DNA of 9,820 nt from NIOZ-UU13 sp041862635 (lineage in GTDB: Bacteria; Planctomycetota; Phycisphaerae; Sedimentisphaerales; Anaerobacaceae): the NCBI GenBank assembly GCA_041862635.1, contig JBGVTO010000148.1, forward strand, positions 1 through 9,820, in the 5' to 3' direction. The notes beneath the pieces were generated by a model. It saw only the letters and a list, made by a program, of their open reading frames with translations. It was not told the DNA's origin and searched no databases. Position numbers and translations under genes: made by a program. This document shows, in pieces, positions 1-6,143 of the stretch. The number at the start of each line of letters is the position of its first letter. Position 1 is the first letter of the stretch.

Positions 1-2789
1 TCGAGGAGTCTGGAGCCGCTTAAAAGAAGTATATCTTTGGCATAGTTAATATAGACAGGTTCTTCAAAATTGCTGACATCGATTCTTTCCTTAAATGCGA
101 CTTGACCGGTTCGGGTATCAAGGGCGACAAGATATTGGTCACCGCCGTCAAATAATGTTTTCACAGGCATCCGCCCAAGTTTGTCAGCCAGGGCCTTTGG
201 GCTATTAGTCTCAAGAAAGTATATTCGTCCACCGCCGAGGGTGATAGTAGTGTTCAATATAAGCCCGCCCTGGTATTTCCAAAGCAGCCGGCGTCTTGCC
301 TTTCGCATTGCGAACAGATAATCACTTACCACTACCTTCATATTTCTGTTCCACAGTGAATCGTCAGCTTCATAGCTGGTTTCGGTGTAGGAAGCTCCCT
401 GTCTTCGGCCGCTTCCGAAAAGTATATTACCTGAGTATGCAACATAGCCCCACTCGCGCGGCTCGGCCCTGATTAGTTGTGGCATTTTATAAGTAATACG
501 TCGCCGATCGGTCCGAACATCGAAGCCGTAGCATTTGTCTTCCGCAGCCACATACAGAACTCGGTCATCCACTGCCATACTGCCGCAATCCAGGAATGCC
601 CCGAGCCGACGTGAATTGGGAACCTCGATTTTCCACTCGATTGTTCCGTTATAGGCATCGACAGCAAAAACGACACAATCTCCCGGAGCAAAAAGACGCC
701 CATCCTTAAAAAGGGGCGGCACATTGCGGTGGTGACGGTCAATCATATACCTCGGCCCAGGCCGACCAAACCACTGCACTGCCATATCGCCCATAACGAC
801 TTCGTCCCCACTGCAGGCGGTATTGCCCGGCTCTGCGTAAATGTGCGTCCATTCGCCTGCGCCTTCCAATTCTTTACGTTTTGTCCAAGCTAAAACAATT
901 TCACCTGTATCGTGTATTTTCCAGTTATCGAGAAATGGACGCTCCCATTTTTCCAGCTTTTTTCGGTTGAATTTGTTGCTTGGCAGGATAAAAGCAATAA
1001 TTCCTCCATAAGGCCTGAGCATTCTAAAAACCTCGTCCACTGAGGAAGGGAGCTTGCCTGTGCGAAGTGTCTGGTCTGAAATGATCAGATTCGCGAAGTA
1101 TCTTGTATATGGCAGTGTTGCAGAATCCTTATGATGAACAACAACCCTGCCATAGAGTCCTGCCTTGTCGATGGCATCGCGAGCAGCTGCTACTTCATCA
1201 GCGTCTTCTTCAACCTCGATGATCTTCAAATCACTCCTGCGTGCAAGCTCATACGCCAATCTTCCCTGGCCACAGCCAAGTACAAGGCAATAGCCTTTTG
1301 TTATCCCGGTTTGTTCAATTATATACTCTGCAGCCTTGACATATAGCTGCGTTAAATTATCATGTTGAAAAGGATTAGCATCTTTTTTCGCTGTTATAAC
1401 TTTCGTACCACCTTTGACATTGCTTTTAAAACAATGTATCTTGCCCTTGTCCGTACTGACATAAAGACCACCATTGACCACGCTCAAGCCGAATGCTTTG
1501 CCGTCAACAGGAGCAGCCCAAATAGCCCTGCCACTATCCGCCTTGAATGCGGCTATTTTGCCCTCTCCCCCTAAGAAAAGAACATCGCCTGCCATAATCA
1601 TCGAATGTGGATATTCACACTCAACAGTCCATAAGTAACAGTCTTTCATTTTTTTCGATAGCTCGCTGATTTGTATCGTGATATTGTTTAACTCCCTGCC
1701 CAGTTTCTCTGGTTCGGCTGTATTTTTGTCCACCTTCTTGAGCTGTTCTTCGAGCTTTTTATACTGGTCGGTCAAATTATTTCGTTTCCTCGACAGCTCG
1801 AGATACCGGCTCCGATTAAAGGCCGAGAGTTTCTTTTCGGATAGCATGTAGGCCGTTGGGCCGTTCACCAACATACTTAAACCATCGAACGTCGCAATTT
1901 TGTACTGCGTGTCAACGTCGGCGGCATTAAGTTCTTTCGAGCCGCGGCCGGGGCCGGTTACCAGAACATTCTCCGTCAGCAGCGCATAGGTTCCACCGGC
2001 GCTGGGTAACTGTCCGGTTAAATTGCCGTCCGCACGTGCGAAAATCGCTGGGTTTGTTCGTCCTGTCGGGACATATAGCTGCTTATCCGAGGCTAACATA
2101 TAGCCCTGCGGTGACACATCCACCTTCTGCTTCCATTTTACCGATCCATTCTCAGCATCGAGCTCGAATAAGAACGTCCCCTGATTAGGGAACAGGCCGG
2201 CGGCACTATATAGATTTCCCTCATCTACCAATATACCTATTCGTACCGGCCAGGTCGATATTATTCGCCCATTGCCCGGAATCATACGCTCGGCGTTAGC
2301 TGCCCTATACTTCCATATCAGTGAGCCGTTATCACTTGAGAGGCAATAGACATATCCATCGTCAGAACCGACGTACACTTTGTTGCCCGAGATAGAAGGA
2401 GCCAGTCGAACAGGCCCTTCCGTAAAAAACGTCCAGCGTTCTCGGCCGGTCTGTGCGTCCAGCGCATAAACTTTGTCATCCGCCGATGAGCCAAAGAATA
2501 CCATATCACCGGTCCCAACGACGTGGAATGCCCTGTCATATGTTACTGTTGCCCTCAGGTTATAGTGGTGGTGCCAGAAATCCTGCTTTGCCGGCAGCGG
2601 CCATGCAGGCTGTGGCTGATATGCCGCCTCGAACACCCAGGATTCACTTAAGGGTAGCTCCAATTGCTCAGAAGTAACACCACTTCTGTGGTTATCGTGC
2701 ATAAAGGTAGGCCAATCGTCAGCTTTGGTGGCTCCGGGATTAAGAATAATCACAATGTAAAGGGCAAATAAAGAAATGTACTTGTACAT
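1..2789 (-). CDS. Exported PQQ-repeat beta-propeller protein with inserted SAM methyltransferase domain (3' end beyond window)
   Basis: The frame is open without a stop from ATG 2789 to the window edge (929 codons seen). GAGGAG at 2796-2801, six bases before the ATG, supports this start. Residues 1-23 look like a signal peptide (hydrophobic core, then ATKA before DDW), and DDWPTFMHDNHRSG (24-37) is the usual entry motif of secreted PQQ-repeat proteins. PQQ blade motifs include VYALDAQTGRERW (107-119), a second near 147-159, and others near the visible end such as VVFAVDAYNGTIEW. Residues 327-383 are charged, heptad-like and probably coiled coil. Residues about 475-640 resemble a class I methyltransferase: VLGCGQGR (503-510) is the SAM-binding loop and IIEVEED follows at the end of strand 2. 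Propeller sequence resumes near WTHIY (647). The methyl acceptor is unknown, and PQQ binding is not implied by the repeat. It lies 123 bp downstream of the nucleoside hydrolase gene, same strand. Domain calls are by eye. Confidence 0.88.
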   Translation of the reverse strand, partial: MYKYISLFALYIVIILNPGATKADDWPTFMHDNHRSGVTSEQLELPLSESWVFEAAYQPQPAWPLPAKQDFWHHHYNLRATVTYDRAFHVVGTGDMVFFGSSADDKVYALDAQTGRERWTFFTEGPVRLAPSISGNKVYVGSDDGYVYCLSSDNGSLIWKYRAANAERMIPGNGRIISTWPVRIGILVDEGNLYSAAGLFPNQGTFLFELDAENGSVKWKQKVDVSPQGYMLASDKQLYVPTGRTNPAIFARADGNLTGQLPSAGGTYALLTENVLVTGPGRGSKELNAADVDTQYKIATFDGLSMLVNGPTAYMLSEKKLSAFNRSRYLELSRKRNNLTDQYKKLEEQLKKVDKNTAEPEKLGRELNNITIQISELSKKMKDCYLWTVECEYPHSMIMAGDVLFLGGEGKIAAFKADSGRAIWAAPVDGKAFGLSVVNGGLYVSTDKGKIHCFKSNVKGGTKVITAKKDANPFQHDNLTQLYVKAAEYIIEQTGITKGYCLVLGCGQGRLAYELARRSDLKIIEVEEDADEVAAARDAIDKAGLYGRVVVHHKDSATLPYTRYFANLIISDQTLRTGKLPSSVDEVFRMLRPYGGIIAFILPSNKFNRKKLEKWERPFLDNWKIHDTGEIVLAWTKRKELEGAGEWTHIYAEPGNTACSGDEVVMGDMAVQWFGRPGPRYMIDRHHRNVPPLFKDGRLFAPGDCVVFAVDAYNGTIEWKIEVPNSRRLGAFLDCGSMAVDDRVLYVAAEDKCYGFDVRTDRRRITYKMPQLIRAEPREWGYVAYSGNILFGSGRRQGASYTETSYEADDSLWNRNMKVVVSDYLFAMRKARRRLLWKYQGGLILNTTITLGGGRIYFLETNSPKALADKLGRMPVKTLFDGGDQYLVALDTRTGQVAFKERIDVSNFEEPVYINYAKDILLLSGSRLL

Positions 2790-2802
2790 CCGGTACTCCT
2801 CA

Positions 2803-2819
2803 TTTCAAGACACTTGAAA
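2803..2819 (-). promoter_or_regulatory. Perfect 7-bp inverted repeat just before the PQQ-protein ribosome site
   Basis: TTTCAAG and CTTGAAA flank a 3-base centre, ending one base before the GAGGAG ribosome-binding site. In the mRNA it would fold into a small hairpin next to the SD; as DNA it could be an operator. Nothing in the sequence decides between these. The rest of the 123-bp gap (2790-2912) shows no convincing promoter or terminator. Confidence 0.4.
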
Positions 2820-2912
2820 AACGTGGCACGGCTCAATTTTCTAATAGGATAACAAATCAGAATTGAAGATGCCAGTATATTGCTTTCTGCTCAGCATGCT
2901 TTTCAGAGAAGG

Positions 2913-3983
2913 TTATTTTGTGAGCAGATCCACCATCAGATTCCGGAAGCGTTCCTCATCAATGGCCAGGAGGATGCGGGCCTTTTGAGTACCAGCGGGT
3001 CCTTGTTTGTGATAGCCGAGGCTTCGACCGTAGTCCAGGTTATAATCTGAATTGACATCGACCCAGCGAGTTTCTTCTTCGACAATTAACGCCGGCTCAA
3101 TGACAACCGCAGCGGCGATGGTATCCCAAACCAATCGAGTATAGTCAGGATTCTTTTTAAATTCCGGCCCATACTTTTCCTTAAACATCTTTGCAATCGG
3201 TGTGTCAACAGCCGTAATGCGCTCAAAGACTTTCTTGTTGAAACGATATTTCTCACAGACATCTAATCCTACAATGAGCTGCTCGGCAAACCGGGCCCGA
3301 ACAGCCATTTTGGCCGCCTCCGGATCGAACCACCAATTGAATTCGGCTGACGGGGTTGTATTGCCCGGAGTATCAAACGCTCCCCCCATGTACACAACCC
3401 TCTTTATAAGGGGAATAATCTCCGGAGCCATTCTTATGGCGATTGCCAGGTTCGTACATGGACCTATTGGCATAACGGTAACTTCTCCCGGATGGGCCTT
3501 GATAGTATCAATCAGAAAGTCCACTGCGTGCTTATCCACAGGCTTTATTGTTGGCTCGCTTCCGAATTCGGCGCGATACACGTCAAGATACGATGGGGGT
3601 TCAGCCCTGCTGAAACAGCCGATATAGCTTGAGCTGTAACCAAACATCTTCCGCTCAACTTTTAGGGTCTCATATCGCCCTGCTCGAATTGGATAACGTA
3701 TCCCCAAGGCTACCGGAATGTCCGTGCGCTTAAGCACCTCAAGCTGACGAAGAGCATATGCGGTCCCCTCTGAAACCCAGGTGTTCCCGGGGACTATCGT
3801 CACGCCGAGCAGCTCTATGTCCGGATGCCTTGCGAGCATCATCATCGCCACACCATCGTCATACAAGAGGACCATATCAGTATCGAGAATGACCTTCTCT
3901 TTAGCTCCGGCGACAGAGCACAGAGCTACAAGCAGTAGTGCTGCTCCAACAAGCACAATACCCAGGTGTTTCATTATAAACAT
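2913..3983 (-). CDS. Exported nucleoside hydrolase-like protein (IUNH family)
   Basis: A 356-residue protein of the inosine/uridine-preferring nucleoside hydrolase family, whose members cleave the N-glycosidic bond of nucleosides using a bound calcium ion. Start 3983 is preferred because GGAGGG (3992-3997) lies 8 bases before it; an upstream ATG at 4067 would add 28 residues with no signal-peptide character. Residues 1-27 are a signal peptide (hydrophobic core, VAGA before KEK), so it probably acts outside the cytoplasm. The N-terminal metal motif reads DTDMVLLYDDG (34-44). IGPCTNLA (173-180), MGG (199-201) and PSAEFNWWFDPEAA (211-224) match the family core. D287 in WDTIAAA fits the C-terminal calcium ligand, but the His usually preceding it is Trp286. 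The fourth residue after D36, an Asp in DTDxGxDxDD-type members, is Leu40. The fold call is firm; nucleoside as substrate is inference. The PQQ-protein gene follows 123 bp downstream. Confidence 0.87.
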   Translation of the reverse strand: MFIMKHLGIVLVGAALLLVALCSVAGAKEKVILDTDMVLLYDDGVAMMMLARHPDIELLGVTIVPGNTWVSEGTAYALRQLEVLKRTDIPVALGIRYPIRAGRYETLKVERKMFGYSSSYIGCFSRAEPPSYLDVYRAEFGSEPTIKPVDKHAVDFLIDTIKAHPGEVTVMPIGPCTNLAIAIRMAPEIIPLIKRVVYMGGAFDTPGNTTPSAEFNWWFDPEAAKMAVRARFAEQLIVGLDVCEKYRFNKKVFERITAVDTPIAKMFKEKYGPEFKKNPDYTRLVWDTIAAAVVIEPALIVEEETRWVDVNSDYNLDYGRSLGYHKQGPAGTQKARILLAIDEERFRNLMVDLLTK

Positions 3984-4058
3984 GGTTTTATCCCTCCTGT
4001 GAATCCTGAATCCAAGAGGTTCGGGAACATACATGAGCTGAGATTTCCCATTTACACC

Positions 4059-4087
4059 ACTTAGCAATCCGTCCTGGCGGACTAAGT
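4059..4087 (-). promoter_or_regulatory. Bulged stem-loop in the nucleoside hydrolase leader
   Basis: ACTTAG pairs with CTAAGT and TCCG with CGGA around a 6-base loop (4072-4077), with a 3-base bulge at 4065-4067. It lies about 75 bp before the start codon at 3983. If the weak promoter proposed at 4094-4121 is real, this hairpin would be at the very 5' end of the mRNA and could protect it from decay. The function is inferred. Confidence 0.35.
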
Positions 4088-4093
4088 TTTCTG

Positions 4094-4121
4094 ATTGTAG
4101 AAGGTTACCAAATAATCTTAA
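4094..4121 (-). promoter_or_regulatory. Possible promoter of the nucleoside hydrolase gene
   Basis: Reading the minus strand, TTAAGA (4116-4121) and TACAAT (4094-4099) are separated by 16 bases. They match the sigma70 consensus at 4/6 and 5/6. Predicted transcription would begin near 4087, giving a leader of about 100 nt. This is a weak candidate chosen by eye. Confidence 0.3.
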
Positions 4122-4327
4122 AATTGCAACCGCAGCCTTTTTTTATTACCTAAGCCATCTCACAGAATCCCACAGAAGCCGACAATAATCCCTCAGAGAC
4201 CATTTAACCGACTGGGGTATCACTACAGGAATCGCCCCTTAAATCTGCTGAAAAAGCCCCTTGTAATGTTTTTGTGTAGCACACGGGTCTTGAGTTAGTT
4301 AGTTTGATGGTAAAATTGTGGAACAAG
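4122..4327. other. Intergenic stretch with no recognised gene
   Basis: This is part of the 639-bp gap between the nucleoside hydrolase and phosphoesterase genes. It is AT-rich, with a T-run at 4138-4144 and short local duplications such as CACAGAATCC/CACAGAAGCC (from about 4161). I see no open frame with a ribosome site, no RNA gene and no strong hairpin. Confidence 0.5.
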
Positions 4328-4371
4328 CGTTACATGCAGAAAAATCGTTACATACAGAAAAATCGTTACAT
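4328..4371. repeat. Tandem 18-bp direct repeat, 2.4 copies
   Basis: CGTTACATGCAGAAAAAT (4328-4345) is followed directly by CGTTACATACAGAAAAAT (4346-4363), one base different, and then by the first 8 bases CGTTACAT (4364-4371). The array ends one base before the -35 box of the proposed plus-strand promoter. That is the arrangement expected of an activator site made of direct repeats. Two-and-a-bit copies could also be chance slippage. Confidence 0.75.
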
Positions 4372-4401
4372 TTGGCATCAACGGAGGCACTTAACTATAG
4401 T
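4372..4401 (+). promoter_or_regulatory. Sigma70-like promoter for a plus-strand RNA
   Basis: TTGGCA (4372-4377) and TATAGT (4396-4401) are 18 bases apart, each matching consensus at 5 of 6 positions. Transcription would start near 4407-4409 on the plus strand, away from the nucleoside hydrolase gene and towards the terminator at 4466-4514. The 18-bp repeat array sits immediately upstream. Confidence 0.45.
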
Positions 4402-4435
4402 CTTTACTGATTAGTTTTCCAAGGAGGGAAGCAGT

Positions 4436-4458
4436 ATAGTGTATTGAATATACACTAT
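4436..4458. repeat. Perfect 9-bp inverted repeat with 5-base centre
   Basis: ATAGTGTAT (4436-4444) and ATACACTAT (4450-4458) flank TGAAT. The symmetry continues outward as AGT/ACT if one base is allowed to bulge. It could be an RNA hairpin in the candidate small RNA or a DNA operator; its place downstream of the predicted start favours the RNA reading. Confidence 0.6.
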
Positions 4459-4465
4459 CACTTAA

Positions 4466-4514
4466 GCCTCTGCTTTGTTCTACACCCCTCTCCTGCAAAG
4501 CAGGGGCCTTTTTC
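4466..4514 (+). terminator. Intrinsic terminator, plus strand
   Basis: GCCTCTGCTTTG (4466-4477) pairs with CAAAGCAGGGGC (4496-4507) in a 12-bp stem with one G-U pair and an 18-base loop. CTTTTTC follows. The T-run lies only on the plus side, so the structure cannot serve the minus-strand phosphoesterase gene. It implies a plus-strand transcript arriving from the left, where no protein gene is present. Confidence 0.62.
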
Positions 4515-4622
4515 TTTCCGGCATTTCTTTTCGCCAGTTATTGGATCTGCCGACACAGGAAGGACTATTGATATAGTTAAGCCAATAATATTCTTCTTAT
4601 TCATATTTACAATAGCTCTCTT

Positions 4623-5762
4623 CTACGGATTTAATTTGAGCACTGAATTGATTGGTACGTTCTTCCATACTTTGTTGGAATCACCCGTGTAAATGTCTAT
4701 GTTGATGCCTGTGTCTGAGACATTAATGACAGCATATCCGGGAAAATCCGCATATTCAAAATAAGTTATATATGGTTTCTCATCTTCAAGCAGCTTCTGC
4801 CGTTGTTCCTTTGTATCAGGCTGAAATTCAGGTTCGAGTTTAACAAGATGGCCGCCATAATTCTTAACACCTTCAAGATGATCTCTCACTGATATTTCAG
4901 GTGAGCTGATAACACTATTCATACTGAGCTGCATAAAAGTGCCCCTCGAAGTTCTTCTTGCCAGAACGACGTACTTATGCAGGTGGGCGGTCAGCAGTAT
5001 CACTTTATTTGCGCCCAGTATATTTAAGAATCTTTTGCGAACATCTTTTTCCTTTGCTCTTGAAAAAAGATGCCACGTGGACCTTGCATTATAAGGAACT
5101 GCAGGAGGGTGCATTACAACAAATACATATCGATGTCTGTTCTGTCTTAAAGTTTTCTCCAGCCAATCAAGGTTATTATTGTGATATGCGTCAAAAAACA
5201 CAAATAAATCCGGCCCTTCCATAAAATAGAAAGACGCAGAATCTATTTGCTTTTTACATTCATTAGATAACCAAGGCAACATAAAACTGTCGAAGGCCTC
5301 CTTCGCCCCGGGGCCGGTGATATCGTGATTGCCCTTGGCGACAATAAATGTAGTCTTGGGTATATAATTACGAACACACTTTAAGGCATCCTTGAATTGA
5401 GTCTCTTGGAGTTCGCGACTGCCGCAAAGTCCCTCGGTAAGATCTCCGCCCTGGATAATCATTTTTATTCGGCCGTTACTGGATTCTATGGCAGTCTGAA
5501 TCCGTCTTAGAAGACCGGGTGTATGGTTTTCCGTAATCCTGACATAGTCCTCTATTTGCCTGATATCATTTGGCTTATTGGCTTTCACCCACTCAAAATC
5601 ATGATGGCTTCTTTTGTCGAAATGCATGTCACCAAGATACACAAATGAATATGCAGGACCAGATTTCTTGCCCTGTGCATTAGCCACCCCAAAGGCTAAT
5701 ATGATAATGTGCACACACAGTATTACTCTAATCACCATAGTTTTTCTGCTGAAGAATTGCAT
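4623..5762 (-). CDS. Exported calcineurin-like metallophosphoesterase
   Basis: A 379-residue protein with all metal-binding blocks of the calcineurin-like family in order: GDMHFD (D45, H47), GGDLTEG (D107), GNHD (N145, H146), VMHPP (H218) and TAHLH (H260, H262). Such enzymes use two metal ions to hydrolyse phosphate mono- or diesters. Residues 1-29 form a signal peptide (hydrophobic core, then ANA before QGK), so it should act outside the cytoplasm. GGAGG at 5768-5772, 5 bases before the ATG, supports the start. The last block has Ala in place of the more usual Gly (AHLH for GHxH), which is not expected to remove a ligand. About 115 residues follow the last motif, a tail I cannot assign. The substrate is unknown; the nearby exported nucleoside hydrolase makes a nucleotide conceivable. 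No terminator was found at its 3' end. Confidence 0.9.
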   Translation of the reverse strand: MQFFSRKTMVIRVILCVHIIILAFGVANAQGKKSGPAYSFVYLGDMHFDKRSHHDFEWVKANKPNDIRQIEDYVRITENHTPGLLRRIQTAIESSNGRIKMIIQGGDLTEGLCGSRELQETQFKDALKCVRNYIPKTTFIVAKGNHDITGPGAKEAFDSFMLPWLSNECKKQIDSASFYFMEGPDLFVFFDAYHNNNLDWLEKTLRQNRHRYVFVVMHPPAVPYNARSTWHLFSRAKEKDVRKRFLNILGANKVILLTAHLHKYVVLARRTSRGTFMQLSMNSVISSPEISVRDHLEGVKNYGGHLVKLEPEFQPDTKEQRQKLLEDEKPYITYFEYADFPGYAVINVSDTGINIDIYTGDSNKVWKNVPINSVLKLNP

Positions 5763-5796
5763 TCTGACCTCCCAAAAATGTTAATTCTGATTTTAT

Positions 5797-5812
5797 AATT
5801 TCTATAGAAATT
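5797..5812. promoter_or_regulatory. Perfect 16-bp palindrome upstream of the phosphoesterase gene
   Basis: AATTTCTATAGAAATT is fully self-complementary and ends 35 bases before the phosphoesterase ATG. It is a candidate operator for a dimeric regulator. It lies in AT-rich DNA, where palindromes occur more often by chance. Confidence 0.4.
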
Positions 5813-5818
5813 TATTGA

Positions 5819-5929
5819 TACTATCTCAAGTCAATAAGAATATCATTACATCATCTTCAAAAATAATAGTACCTGAAACAGTATATTATTACAACCAAAA
5901 CGGCACAGACTTAACCGGATGAGATAGTA
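5819..5929. repeat. Pair of inverted 10-bp repeats in a divergent promoter region
   Basis: TACTATCTCA (5819-5828) recurs in inverse orientation as TGAGATAGTA (5920-5929). The copies lie between the divergent phosphoesterase and TIM-barrel genes, 91 bases apart. Two sites for one regulator are possible, but no other copy was seen in the window. The rest of 5763-6007 holds no gene that I can see. Confidence 0.35.
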
Positions 5930-6007
5930 AAATTGTATCCAGACAAAATTACCACCCTCATTGTATTGAAGCCTAAAAAAAACTTGCTTGCTTTAGGACC
6001 AATATTG

Positions 6008-6043
6008 CCGTTCTTGAAATGTGATACGGTATCATTTGAACGG
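6008..6043. promoter_or_regulatory. Large imperfect dyad upstream of the TIM-barrel gene promoter
   Basis: CCGTTC (6008-6013) matches GAACGG (6038-6043), and inside it TGATAC and GTATCA form a perfect repeat around one base (6022-6034). AAA/TTT adds further pairing between them, with small bulges. The dyad ends 31 bases before the -35 box at 6075, a good place for an activator or repressor to bind. Confidence 0.45.
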
Positions 6044-6074
6044 TGACTTTTAGCTAAATTTCAGCCGTCCAAAG

Positions 6075-6103
6075 TTGACAGGTATGAGCCATAGCGTTAT
6101 ACT
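6075..6103 (+). promoter_or_regulatory. Strong sigma70-type promoter of the TIM-barrel gene
   Basis: TTGACA (6075-6080, perfect -35) is followed after exactly 17 bases by TATACT (6098-6103, 5 of 6). Transcription should begin near 6110, leaving a leader of about 34 bases before ATG 6144. Because the promoter occupies 6075-6103, in-frame starts at 6075 or 6084 would fall inside it and are very unlikely. Confidence 0.7.
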
Positions 6104-6143
6104 CTTTAGTGGGGCATTATGGATAAAGATTTTGGGTGATTTT

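Larger units (their letters stand above)
4408..4514 (+). ncRNA. Candidate small RNA or attenuated leader
   Basis: A plus-strand transcript from the proposed promoter to the intrinsic terminator would be about 105 nt. In order it holds a purine-rich SD-like stretch AAGGAGGGAA (4421-4430), a perfect 9-bp inverted repeat (4436-4458), and a 12-bp stem whose loop is pyrimidine-rich (CCCCTCTCCT, 4485-4494). CTCCT in that loop is complementary to AGGAG at 4422-4426, so the two parts could pair; the loop could also bind SD sites of other mRNAs. A frame from TTG 4444 crosses the terminator and runs into the phosphoesterase gene, so it is unlikely to be the product. No known RNA family was recognised. 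Confidence 0.35.

Noticed and set aside
473..742. Minus-strand frame of 89 codons
   Set aside because: It is in a different frame from the PQQ-repeat protein, which is open through the whole region and contains recognisable repeats.
3202..3627. Plus-strand frame of 141 codons
   Set aside because: It lies wholly inside the nucleoside hydrolase gene, whose family motifs are clear, and has no recognisable domain.
3984..4067. Upstream ATG at 4067 for the nucleoside hydrolase
   Set aside because: It would put 28 polar residues before the signal peptide, whereas ATG 3983 has GGAGGG at ideal spacing.
4444..4692. Plus-strand frame of 82 codons with a membrane-like segment, starting at TTG
   Set aside because: It crosses the intrinsic terminator at 4466-4514, has an SD 15 bases from a TTG start, and its 3' part overlaps the phosphoesterase coding sequence in antisense.
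5972..5997. CCTAAA/TTTAGG inverted repeat with an A-run, a possible terminator for minus-strand reading
   Set aside because: The stem is only 6 bp of mostly AT pairs, the T-run would be inside the loop, and no minus-strand gene ends just upstream.
6075..6143. Longer N-terminus for the TIM-barrel protein starting at TTG 6075 or ATG 6084
   Set aside because: These codons lie inside the -35 to -10 region of a near-consensus promoter, and the Tat signal begins properly only at 6144.
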